The notes under the pieces were generated by a model. The model did no database searches. It saw only the letters and a program-made list of their open reading frames with translations, and was not told the DNA's origin. A stretch of DNA of 8,999 nucleotides, from positions 1-8,999 of the forward strand of contig JAEXZL010000105.1 of the NCBI GenBank assembly GCA_023451395.1, given 5' to 3'. Positions 1-6,589 of the stretch are shown piece after piece (within the stretch, counting starts at the first letter, position 1; each line of letters opens with the position of its first letter). This stretch comes from Bacillota bacterium. Its GTDB lineage: Bacteria > Bacillota > Clostridia > Clostridiales > Clostridiaceae. A program made the translations under genes and the position numbers.

Positions 1-12
1 CTCCTTCATCAT
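1..12 (-). promoter_or_regulatory. Possible translation start or ribosome binding site of the next gene, at the window edge
   Basis: Read on the minus strand, the stop codon of the small cysteine-rich gene (TGA, 14-12) overlaps an ATG at 12-10 in the form TGATG. A second ATG follows at 9-7, and the last six bases are AAGGAG (6-1). There are two readings. Either the next gene starts at one of these ATGs and is translationally coupled to the peptide gene, or AAGGAG is the ribosome binding site of a gene that starts just outside the window. The second reading looks better, because AAGGAG is a good Shine-Dalgarno core and only a weak one (around GGTGG) precedes the ATGs. Either way a downstream minus-strand gene follows closely. 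Confidence 0.45.
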
Positions 13-239
13 CAGCCACCATCACAGCAAGCATCACAGCAAGGATCACAGCAACAATTGTTACCTCCAAAATTACCACCAAAAATCCCGCCGCAACAGA
101 AGAGAAGCAAAAGTATTATTATTAAAAATACCCCATTATCCCTTCTACCTCCAAGTCCGCCTAAGATACCACCTGCTAAGCCCGACCTGTCATGGTCATG
201 GCCTCCGTTTAATTCATTCAGTAGCTTGTTGATATCCAC
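12..239 (-). CDS. Small glycine- and cysteine-rich peptide with one membrane segment, function unknown
   Basis: This is a 75-residue protein that I cannot assign to a characterised family. The start is GTG at 239, chosen because AGGAGG (252-247) sits seven bases upstream. Residues 1-20 are polar and contain HDHD. Residues 21-36 are glycine-rich (GGILGGLGG, then RRDNG). Residues 37-47 are a run of V, F, L and I ending at Cys48-Cys49. Residues 50-61 are rich in G, N and F. The tail, residues 62-75, is CCCDPCCDACCDGG, giving nine cysteines in all. The hydrophobic run is only about 11 residues, short for a membrane span unless the flanking glycines join it. Small Gly/Cys-rich peptides with one hydrophobic core are common in clostridia and bacilli, and some such families (for example YjcZ-type) are linked to sporulation; similarity here is only in composition. 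It lies after the ysxC terminator, so it needs its own promoter. The good ribosome binding site and codon-periodic repeat favour a real gene. Confidence 0.75.
   Translation of the reverse strand: MDINKLLNELNGGHDHDRSGLAGGILGGLGGRRDNGVFLIIILLLLFCCGGIFGGNFGGNNCCCDPCCDACCDGG
20..55 (-). repeat. Three tandem 12-base units encoding (CCDx)3
   Basis: Units occupy 55-44, 43-32 and 31-20 on the minus strand. The two on the low-coordinate side (43-32 and 31-20) are identical and the third differs at its two outer bases. Each holds TGC TGT GAT (Cys-Cys-Asp) plus one variable residue, so the product ends CCDP-CCDA-CCDG. The 12-base unit keeps the reading frame, so copy number could change without breaking the gene. 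Confidence 0.85.
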
Positions 240-285
240 TTTACTTCCTCCTTTCCTATTTTTTCAATTTTTCTTAAGGTTTTAT

Positions 286-291
286 ATTATA
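286..291 (-). promoter_or_regulatory. Candidate -10 element for the cysteine-rich peptide gene
   Basis: A perfect TATAAT lies at 291-286 on the minus strand, about 47 bases before the GTG start and after the ysxC terminator. At a 17-base spacing the -35 position is AAAAAA, which is not a sigma-A -35, and there is no extended -10. I also saw no convincing sigma-E, sigma-G or sigma-K match. The gene needs a promoter in this gap, but in AT-rich DNA a lone TATAAT is weak evidence. Confidence 0.3.
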
Positions 292-320
292 TACTATTCC
301 TTCCACTATTTTTTGATACA

Positions 321-360
321 AAAAAAAGCATATAATTGTGAAGCCACAATTATATGCTTT
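321..360 (-). terminator. Intrinsic terminator after ysxC
   Basis: A perfect 16-bp inverted repeat (360-345 pairing with 340-325, loop 344-341) is followed on the minus strand by an unbroken run of seven T from 327 to 321, the first of which close the stem. It starts 12 bases after the ysxC stop. The plus strand lacks a comparable T-run, so it acts on minus-strand transcripts. It separates lonA-ysxC from the cysteine-rich peptide gene. Confidence 0.92.
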
Positions 361-371
361 ATCTAATTATT

Positions 372-962
372 TTATTCTAAATTTATGTCGCCAAATATTG
401 TTTCCAGCAGTTCTTCTTTGTTTTCTTTCTTTAAAGAAGAGAAAAACATAAGTTTTATGTCCTTATTAAGCCCTAAAGTTTCCCTAATAACTTTTTCACT
501 TTTTCTCAGTTCATTTCGTGATAGCTTATCACTCTTTGTAGCAACTACTATAGTTTCATAACCATAATGCTTTATCCAATCATACATAAGAAGATCATCT
601 GCAGTAGGTTTATGTCTGCAATCTACCAGAAGCACAACTCTTTTAAGCTCTCTCCTCCCCTGTAAATATGTTTCTATTATAGTCCCCCAGCTTGCCTTTT
701 CTTTCTTTGAGACCTTAGCATAACCATATCCAGGTAAATCTACGAGATAAAAGTTATTGTTTATTAAAAAGAAGTTAATAAGTCTTGTTTTTCCTGGTGT
801 AGAGCTTACCTTAGCTAAATGCCTTCTATTAGTTATGGCATTTATGATTGAGGATTTACCAACATTTGATCTTCCTACAAAAGCTATTTCCTGTCGTCCA
901 TCTATAGGATACTGCTCTCTCTTTACAGCTGAGGTAATAAACTCAGAATTTTTTATAATCAT
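372..962 (-). CDS. ysxC: Ribosome biogenesis GTPase YsxC/YihA (EngB)
   Basis: A cytosolic TRAFAC-class GTPase of the EngB family, which acts in late assembly of the 50S subunit and is essential in several bacteria. The 196 residues match the family's usual length (about 195-210). All GTP-binding motifs are visible: G1 GRSNVGKSS (30-38), a G2/switch I threonine in SSTPGKT (53-59), G3 DLPG in DLPGYGYAK (75-83), G4 TKSD (142-145) and a G5-like SSLK (175-178). The ATG at 962 overlaps the lonA stop as ATGA, and its ribosome binding site AGGTGA (974-969) lies inside the end of lonA. Translation is therefore probably coupled to lonA, and the two genes share a transcript. It is the last gene of that unit, 12 bases before a strong terminator. 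The lonA-ysxC pairing is also known from Bacillus subtilis. Confidence 0.97.
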   Translation of the reverse strand: MIIKNSEFITSAVKREQYPIDGRQEIAFVGRSNVGKSSIINAITNRRHLAKVSSTPGKTRLINFFLINNNFYLVDLPGYGYAKVSKKEKASWGTIIETYLQGRRELKRVVLLVDCRHKPTADDLLMYDWIKHYGYETIVVATKSDKLSRNELRKSEKVIRETLGLNKDIKLMFFSSLKKENKEELLETIFGDINLE

Positions 963-3280
963 TTATTTTCACCTACTAATGCATTAGAAATTACTTCGTC
1001 AATATTATCTGTTGCAACAAAGTGTAATTTGCTTCTTAAGGATTTAGGGATTTTATCTATATCCTTTTTATTATCCATTGGAATAATTATAGTATCTATT
1101 CCTGCCCTATAAGCTGCTAAAGTTTTTTCCTTAAGACCTCCTATAGGTAGAACCCTTCCAGTAAGGGTTACCTCACCAGTCATTGCTACATTATGCTTTA
1201 CCTTCCTTCCGGATAATGAAGAAACTAATGCTGTAATCATCGTTACACCCGCTGAAGGGCCATCCTTAGGAACTGCACCTTCAGGAACATGAATATGTAT
1301 ATCCTTATTTTTGTAAAAATCCGGATTAATATAATATTTTTCTGCATTAGCTCTAACATAGCTATAGCCTGTTTTGGCTGATTCCTTCATAACATCCCCA
1401 AGCTGTCCAGTAAGCTCTAGCTTGCCACTGCCTTCCATTACTGTAACCTCTACTGGAAGTGTATCTCCACCATATGCTGTCCAAGCCATGCCAGTAACTA
1501 CCCCTACCTTATCCTCCTTTTGTACTTTATCATAGGAAAAAAACGCAGGTCCTAGTAGCTTAGTAACATAGGTGTCTGTGATTAAGGTCTTATCTTTATT
1601 CTTCTCAAGCATTGATGCTATAGCTTTTCTCACAAGTGATGATAGCTGTCTCTCAAGGTTTCTAACTCCTGATTCCCTTGTATAACCTTCAATCACAGCC
1701 ATAATCGCAGAATCCCTAAAACTTATTTTATCAATCATATTATGTTCCTTTAATATCTTAGGAACCAAGTGTCTTTTTGCTATATTAATCTTTTCCTCAT
1801 AGGTATACCCTGAAACCTCTATAACTTCCATCCTATCTAAAAGAGGACGTGGTATTGTATCAAGAGTATTTGCAGTGGTGATAAACATTACCTTTGATAA
1901 ATCCATTTCCAACTCTAAATAGTGATCACGGAAGGTATTGTTTTGTTCAGAATCTAAAACCTCTAATAGAGCATCTGCAGGATCCCCTTTAAAATCACTG
2001 CTCATCTTATCTATTTCATCCAAAAGGAATAATGGGTTTTTGGATTTTGCCTGCTTCATGCCATAGATAATTCTTCCTGGAATAGCACCTACATAAGTTT
2101 TTCTATGACCTCTAATCTCTGCTTCATCCCTCACACCACCTAAGGACATGCGGACAAAGTTCCTATTTATTGCTTTTGCTACTGATCGAGCAATTGATGT
2201 CTTACCTACTCCTGGTGGTCCAACGAGACAGAGTATTGGACTTTTTAAGTTTGTACTTACTTTTCTCACTGCTAGATATTCAATAATCCTATCTTTTACA
2301 TCTTTTAAGCCATAATGTTCATCTTCTAAAACCTCTCTAGCCTTAACTATATCAATATTATCCTTAGTTTCTTTTGTCCATGGAATATCTAGAATCCAGT
2401 CTAAATAGGTTTTAATTATGCCACCCTCTGCTGAATAAGCTCCACTTCCCTTTAGTCTTTCCAGTTCGTAAAGAGCCCTTTCTTTAACTTCCTTTGGAAG
2501 CTTTGCCTTAGTGATTTTATCTTTGTAATTTTTTATCTCCCGCTTATCCTCATCTTCCTCACCTAGCTCTTCTTGAATAGCCTTAAGCTGCTCTCTAAGG
2601 TAATATTCCTTTTGTACCTTATCAATCTTCTTTCTAACCTTAGCACCAATCTTCTTTTCAACCTTAAGGATTTCTATTTCTCGCTTTAAAATAACCAAAA
2701 GCTTTTCGATTCTATCCTCAACTTTAATTGCTTCTAAAAGCTCTTGTCTTGTATCTTGGTTTAATATTAAAAAGGATGCTACTGTATCAGCTAATCTTCC
2801 ACCTTCTTCAATATCCTCAACATCCATAACAGAGTCTATTTGAGAATTTCCTGAAATAGTAACAAATTCATCGAAGGTATTTTTCAGCTGTCTAATAAGT
2901 GCCTCATATCTTACGGTTTCTTCCTGGTCTGAAGCTTCTATAACCTCTACTTCTACCTTAAGATAACCCTCATGCTCCACATAGCTGTTTATCCTCCCTC
3001 TGCTCTTACCCTCAACCAAAACTCTTACAGTCTCCCCTGGAAGCTTCAAAAGTTGTTTAATTGAGCATAGGGTTCCTATAGAAAATATATCTTCCTCATT
3101 AGGCTCTTCAATCTTCGCATCCTTCTGAGCAGATAAAAATATTTCAGCGTTATTAAGCATAGCCTCTTCAAGTGCGGCTATCGACTTTTCTCTTCCAACA
3201 TCGAAGTGTAATACCATATAAGGGAAAATTGTTATACCCCTTAAAGGGATTAAAGGAAGAACTTTCATATCTTTTGCCAT
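959..3280 (-). CDS. lon: ATP-dependent serine protease Lon (LonA)
   Basis: LonA is the soluble, homohexameric AAA+ protease that degrades misfolded proteins and selected regulators in the cytosol. The 773 residues are full length. The N-terminal LON substrate-binding domain covers roughly 7-200, followed by a charged helical linker to about 250. The AAA+ module has Walker A GPPGVGKT (354-361), Walker B LFLLDEID (417-424) and a likely arginine finger at Arg483. The C-terminal protease domain (about 590-770) has the Ser-Lys dyad: Ser676 in DGPSAG and Lys719 in GLKEKT. Their 43-residue spacing equals that of Escherichia coli Lon (Ser679/Lys722). The ATG at 3280 follows GGGGGAG (3291-3285) by four bases and opens with the typical PLIPLRG strand. 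It has its own sigma-A-type promoter downstream of lonB, though lonB transcripts might read through because no terminator is visible between them. The stop overlaps the ysxC start by four bases. Confidence 0.98.
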   Translation of the reverse strand: MAKDMKVLPLIPLRGITIFPYMVLHFDVGREKSIAALEEAMLNNAEIFLSAQKDAKIEEPNEEDIFSIGTLCSIKQLLKLPGETVRVLVEGKSRGRINSYVEHEGYLKVEVEVIEASDQEETVRYEALIRQLKNTFDEFVTISGNSQIDSVMDVEDIEEGGRLADTVASFLILNQDTRQELLEAIKVEDRIEKLLVILKREIEILKVEKKIGAKVRKKIDKVQKEYYLREQLKAIQEELGEEDEDKREIKNYKDKITKAKLPKEVKERALYELERLKGSGAYSAEGGIIKTYLDWILDIPWTKETKDNIDIVKAREVLEDEHYGLKDVKDRIIEYLAVRKVSTNLKSPILCLVGPPGVGKTSIARSVAKAINRNFVRMSLGGVRDEAEIRGHRKTYVGAIPGRIIYGMKQAKSKNPLFLLDEIDKMSSDFKGDPADALLEVLDSEQNNTFRDHYLELEMDLSKVMFITTANTLDTIPRPLLDRMEVIEVSGYTYEEKINIAKRHLVPKILKEHNMIDKISFRDSAIMAVIEGYTRESGVRNLERQLSSLVRKAIASMLEKNKDKTLITDTYVTKLLGPAFFSYDKVQKEDKVGVVTGMAWTAYGGDTLPVEVTVMEGSGKLELTGQLGDVMKESAKTGYSYVRANAEKYYINPDFYKNKDIHIHVPEGAVPKDGPSAGVTMITALVSSLSGRKVKHNVAMTGEVTLTGRVLPIGGLKEKTLAAYRAGIDTIIIPMDNKKDIDKIPKSLRSKLHFVATDNIDEVISNALVGENK

Positions 3281-3340
3281 ATTTCTCCCCCTCTTTCATT
3301 TTCTATTATCAATGAACTTAAAATAAAGTTAGACTAATTT

Positions 3341-3369
3341 AGTATACACATAATAATTAAACTTTTCAA
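3341..3369 (-). promoter_or_regulatory. Sigma-A-type promoter of lonA-ysxC
   Basis: On the minus strand TTGAAA (3369-3364) is followed by a 17-base spacer and TATACT (3346-3341). Each hexamer is one mismatch from the sigma-A consensus and the spacing is optimal. The predicted start near 3334 leaves a leader of about 54 bases before the lonA ATG. A 16-bp AT palindrome abuts the upstream side. Confidence 0.72.
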
Positions 3370-3385
3370 TATTATAATTATAATA
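3370..3385. repeat. Perfect 16-bp AT palindrome just upstream of the lonA -35
   Basis: TATTATAATTATAATA reads the same on both strands and directly abuts the lonA -35 hexamer at 3369. It could be a UP-element-like tract or an operator. The lonA-lonB gap (3281-3424) holds nothing else recognisable. In DNA this AT-rich, such palindromes also arise by chance. Confidence 0.5.
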
Positions 3386-3424
3386 CATTATTAGTTACAG
3401 TTATATAGGGGTTTTCTTTCAAAT

Positions 3425-5113
3425 TTACAGATTAATTTCTCTGTTTAATGGCTTTGCTGTTAGAATAGATCCTCCAATCTCCTGAGGTAAATCCTCTATT
3501 ACCTCTATTCCTTTTCGTGCTATTTCAATAACTTGCTTAATATTGTCTATGGGAATTATATTAATGGACTTTTCTTCACTAAAACTATCCTCGTAATTTT
3601 CCCTTGGAATTATAAATTCCTTAACTCCAGCTTTCTTAGCTGCTGCTATTTTCGCAACTACTCCTCCTATGGGTTTAACCTTACCTTGAAGCGATATCTC
3701 CCCAGTCATGGCTAAGAAGTTGCTGATTGGAATTTTCATTATAGCACTATAAACACTGCATACAATTGCAATTCCTGCTGATGGCCCATCTATAGGTATA
3801 CCTCCTGGAAAATTTACATGTATATGATAGTCTCTGCAATTAATATCAAAAATATTTTCTAAGACTGTGAGCACATTTTCTACGGAACAGTAAGCAGTAC
3901 TCTTTCTTTTCATCTTACGATTGTGAGTACTCATTTCTTCTTCTTCAATTATTCCAGTAACCTTGAGGCTTCCCTTTCCCCTTATACTTCTTTTTGCACT
4001 GGCTTCAACCTCCAAAAGGGTTCCCATATTAGCACCGAAAACAGCAACACCGTTTACACAGCCTATTTGAGGATGAGTTGGAAGGGAATTCTCAATTCTA
4101 GGACTATATTGACCATTCTCCACCACCCATTCCACATCCTCTAAAGAAATAATATCTCTATTGTCATTAATTGCCATACCTGAGCACAATTGAATTAAAT
4201 TGACCACCTCTCTACCATTATTACAATATCTTCCAACACATTGTAGTGCTCTAGATTGAATACTTAGATTTATTTTTTTTAATGAATTTTCCGCAATTTG
4301 TGTTATCTCCTCTTGAGTAAGACCTCTAAAGAAAATCTCCACACACCTAGAACGTATAGCTGGAGCAATTTCCTCAGGACTTCTTGTGGTAGCTCCAATG
4401 AGTCTAAAATCTGCAGGAAGACCATTATCAAAAACCTCTTTTATATAAGTAGGCATATTAGGATCTTCAGAGCTATAATAAGAGCTATCTAAAAATACTT
4501 TTCTATCCTCTAAAACCTTTAAGAGCTTATTTAGTTCAATGGGATGAAGCTCTCCAATTTCGTCAATGAAAAGAATCCCTCCGTGAGCCTTAGTAACTGC
4601 TCCAGGCTTAGGCTGTGGTATACCTGCTATACCTAAGGCACCTGCACCTTGATATATTGGATCGTGCACCGATCCTATTAAAGGATCTGCAATTCCCCTA
4701 TCATCAAATCTAATTGTAGTTGCATCGATTTCCACAAATTTAGCACCTTCTTTGAAAGGAGATCCTGGAGTTCTCTTTGCTACCTCCAATACCAATCTAG
4801 CTGCCGCTGTCTTACCTATACCTGGTGGTCCGTAAATAATGACGTGCTGTGGATTTGGTCCACAAATTGCTGCCTTTAATGCCATTATCCCCTTCTCTTG
4901 ACCTATTACTTCCTCAAAGCTTGAAGGCCTACTCTTTTCTGTTAGAGGTTCCGTCAAATGTACACTTCTCATCCTTCTTAGCTTATCCATTTCCTTTTTG
5001 TTCTCTCTATCAATTACTACCCTGCTAGACTGGGAAGTTTTTGAAGAATTAATCATACTAATCCCTATAATAACCACCATCACCAAGATAACCACTAGTA
5101 AAAAATCAGTCAT
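3425..5113 (-). CDS. lonB: Membrane-anchored ATP-dependent protease LonB (sporulation-associated Lon homologue)
   Basis: LonB is a Lon-type AAA+ serine protease that lacks the N-terminal LON domain. In Bacillus subtilis it is made in the forespore and sits at its membrane. This protein has 562 residues, close to the 552 there. Residues 4-20 form a hydrophobic segment (FLLVVILVMVVIIGISM), a likely membrane anchor, followed by a charged linker to about 60. The AAA+ domain has Walker A GPPGIGKT (95-102) and Walker B ILFIDEIG (180-187). The protease domain has Ser445 in DGPSAG and Lys488 in GGVVAK, again 43 residues apart. A TAA in the same frame at 5122-5120 rules out a longer N-terminus, so ATG 5113 is the first usable start, although the nearest good ribosome binding site is 30 bases away. 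The gene is isolated from clpX by a terminator and has its own promoter candidates, one of them forespore-type. Confidence 0.96.
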   Translation of the reverse strand: MTDFLLVVILVMVVIIGISMINSSKTSQSSRVVIDRENKKEMDKLRRMRSVHLTEPLTEKSRPSSFEEVIGQEKGIMALKAAICGPNPQHVIIYGPPGIGKTAAARLVLEVAKRTPGSPFKEGAKFVEIDATTIRFDDRGIADPLIGSVHDPIYQGAGALGIAGIPQPKPGAVTKAHGGILFIDEIGELHPIELNKLLKVLEDRKVFLDSSYYSSEDPNMPTYIKEVFDNGLPADFRLIGATTRSPEEIAPAIRSRCVEIFFRGLTQEEITQIAENSLKKINLSIQSRALQCVGRYCNNGREVVNLIQLCSGMAINDNRDIISLEDVEWVVENGQYSPRIENSLPTHPQIGCVNGVAVFGANMGTLLEVEASAKRSIRGKGSLKVTGIIEEEEMSTHNRKMKRKSTAYCSVENVLTVLENIFDINCRDYHIHVNFPGGIPIDGPSAGIAIVCSVYSAIMKIPISNFLAMTGEISLQGKVKPIGGVVAKIAAAKKAGVKEFIIPRENYEDSFSEEKSINIIPIDNIKQVIEIARKGIEVIEDLPQEIGGSILTAKPLNREINL

Positions 5114-5150
5114 AGTTATTTATGCATTTATTAAAAATGCTTGCCTCCCT
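5114..5150 (-). promoter_or_regulatory. Unusual lonB leader: distant ribosome binding site, small hairpin and a three-residue micro-ORF
   Basis: The only strong Shine-Dalgarno, GGGAGG (5149-5144), ends 30 bases before the lonB ATG, where 5-10 is normal. Between them lies an inverted repeat, GCATTT (5140-5135) with AAATGC (5129-5124) and a five-base loop. Folded, it would leave about 13 unpaired bases between the ribosome site and the start. The same stretch holds ATG CAT AAA TAA (5127-5116), ending two bases before the lonB ATG. The layout is seen directly; any regulatory role is inference. Confidence 0.55.
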
Positions 5151-5172
5151 TCCTATGTTACTACTTACCTAT

Positions 5173-5202
5173 TATTATGAACAACTTACATCTATTATAT
5201 TC
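5173..5202 (-). promoter_or_regulatory. Candidate forespore (sigma-G-type) promoter of lonB
   Basis: On the minus strand GAATA (5202-5198), an 18-base spacer and CATAATA (5179-5173) match the Bacillus sigma-G consensus GHATR / CATNHTA at every defined position and at the expected spacing. Forespore expression of lonB is established in B. subtilis, where sigma-F is the main factor; the GG of a sigma-F -10 is absent here. The predicted start near 5166 gives a leader of about 53 bases containing the distant ribosome site. Confidence 0.55.
5194..5199 (-). promoter_or_regulatory. Alternative vegetative -10 for lonB
   Basis: A perfect TATAAT lies at 5199-5194, inside the spacer and the last bases of the -35 of the sigma-G-like promoter. 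The -35 position at a 17-base spacing reads AAATGT, which is poor, and there is no TGn extension. It could give low vegetative transcription of lonB or be chance in AT-rich DNA. Confidence 0.25.
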
Positions 5203-5230
5203 TTTGTAATTTCCTAACATTTTATATATA

Positions 5231-5263
5231 AAAAAAGATACGGAATGTAATCTCCGTATCTTT
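5231..5263 (-). terminator. Intrinsic terminator after clpX
   Basis: An 11-bp perfect stem (5263-5253 with 5244-5234; GATACGGA in one arm) has an eight-base loop and is followed on the minus strand by TTTTTT (5236-5231), whose first bases close the stem. It begins nine bases after the clpX stop and separates clpP-clpX from lonB. Confidence 0.93.
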
Positions 5264-5271
5264 CTTAATTC

Positions 5272-6561
5272 TTAAGCACTCTCTATTCCCTTTTTCTTTT
5301 TAGGCTTTTTTGCCTTAAGCTGAGGTCTTTTTTCTCCTTCTGATAGGAGTACTTCAGGCTGTTTAGTGGTTATGGTATCCTTATTAACCGTAATCTTTAT
5401 AATCTCCTCATTAGAAGGCACATCGAACATTATGTCTCGCATTACATCTTCAATTATAGCTCTAAGTCCTCTAGCACCAGTATTGCGCTCTAATGCTTCC
5501 TGGGCAATTGCCTCTAGAGCCTCATCGGAGAATTCAAGTTCTACATTTTCAAGTTCTAAAAGCTTTTTGTACTGCTTAACCAAAGCATTCTTTGGCTTAC
5601 TTAGAATGTTTACTAAGGCATTCTTATCTAAAGAGTCAAGGGTTACAACTATAGGCAATCTACCTACAAATTCTGGTATTAACCCAAACTTAAGAAGATC
5701 TCCAGGCATTATTTCACTTAGAACCTTACCTATATCCTTCTCATGCTTTGATTGAATCTCAGCGCCAAAGCCAATAAAGCTTTGTCTTGTTCTTCTTTCA
5801 ATAATCTTATCTATTCCATCAAAGGCTCCTCCACAGATAAATAGTATATTAGTTGTATTTATCTGAATAAACTCCTGATGAGGGTGCTTTCTACCTCCTT
5901 GAGGAGGAACGGAAGCAGTAGTTCCCTCCAGAATTTTTAATAGCGCCTGCTGAACCCCTTCCCCAGACACATCTCTGGTTATTGATGGATTCTCTGACTT
6001 TCTAGCTATTTTATCTATTTCATCTATATAGATAATACCTTTTTCAGCTCTCTCAACATCATAATCTGCATTTTGTATTAGCTTTAAAAGAATATTTTCT
6101 ACATCCTCACCTACATAACCTGCTTCAGTTAAGGTTGTAGCATCAGCAATAGCAAAGGGTACATTTAAGAATTTTGCTAAAGTCTGAGCTAAAAATGTTT
6201 TACCTGAACCTGTAGGCCCTAAAAGTAATATATTGCTTTTTTGAAGCTCAACATCTGTATCCTCTTCATTTGAGTTTATACGTTTGTAATGATTATATAC
6301 TGATACTGCTAAAGATCTTTTAGCACTGTCCTGACCTATAACATACTGATCAAGATAAGCTTTAATTTCTGCAGGCTTAGGCAGAGAAGCAGAATCAAAC
6401 TGCAATGATTCTTCAAATTCATCTGCAATAATTTCAGAACACAGCTCTATACATTCATCACAAATATAAACCCCTGGTCCTGCTATCAATCTTCTAACCT
6501 GATCCTGGTTTTTACCACAGAAGGAGCATTTTAATTGCTTCTTTTCTTCATATTTTGCCAT
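5272..6561 (-). CDS. clpX: ATP-dependent Clp protease ATP-binding subunit ClpX
   Basis: ClpX is the hexameric AAA+ unfoldase that selects substrates and threads them into ClpP. The 429 residues are normal for the family (about 420). The N-terminal zinc-binding domain has Cys12, Cys15, Cys34 and Cys37 in the C-x2-C / C-x2-C pattern. Walker A is GPTGSGKT (115-122), the pore loop is GYVG (148-151), Walker B is IIYIDEID (176-183), the RKH loop is at 224-226 and sensor 2 is GARGLR (362-367). The ClpP-docking tripeptide is IGF (263-265), so it should pair with the ClpP encoded just upstream. The C-terminus ends in a lysine-rich tail (411-424). The ATG at 6561 follows GAGGTG (6572-6567) by five bases. 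It lies 28 bases after clpP with no terminator, so the two genes share a transcript, and a strong terminator follows. Confidence 0.98.
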   Translation of the reverse strand: MAKYEEKKQLKCSFCGKNQDQVRRLIAGPGVYICDECIELCSEIIADEFEESLQFDSASLPKPAEIKAYLDQYVIGQDSAKRSLAVSVYNHYKRINSNEEDTDVELQKSNILLLGPTGSGKTFLAQTLAKFLNVPFAIADATTLTEAGYVGEDVENILLKLIQNADYDVERAEKGIIYIDEIDKIARKSENPSITRDVSGEGVQQALLKILEGTTASVPPQGGRKHPHQEFIQINTTNILFICGGAFDGIDKIIERRTRQSFIGFGAEIQSKHEKDIGKVLSEIMPGDLLKFGLIPEFVGRLPIVVTLDSLDKNALVNILSKPKNALVKQYKKLLELENVELEFSDEALEAIAQEALERNTGARGLRAIIEDVMRDIMFDVPSNEEIIKITVNKDTITTKQPEVLLSEGEKRPQLKAKKPKKKKGIESA

Positions 6562-6589
6562 TTCTACACCTCACTCAGGGTTTGACTTT

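Noticed and set aside
58..366. Plus-strand open frame opposite the cysteine-rich peptide and the ysxC terminator
   Set aside because: It starts with TTG and lacks a ribosome site. Its proline-rich text is the antisense of the glycine-rich gene, and it runs through a perfect terminator hairpin.
3314..3333. Inverted repeat AACTT / AAGTT in the lonA leader
   Set aside because: Five AT-rich base pairs only, which is expected by chance here.
3281..3424. Search for a terminator after lonB
   Set aside because: I found only short AT-rich repeats such as TAATA-ATG-TATTA and no GC-bearing stem with a T-run, so no terminator is called.
5366..5755. 129-codon plus-strand open frame inside clpX
   Set aside because: It is antisense to the well-supported clpX coding sequence, Ser-rich as expected from the complementary strand, and has no ribosome site or recognisable motif.
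6581..6587. Single CtsR-like heptamer AGTCAAA (minus strand) between clpP and clpX
   Set aside because: CtsR binds tandem heptamers near promoters. There is only one copy, it lies between cotranscribed genes, and no second heptamer occurs at the expected distance.
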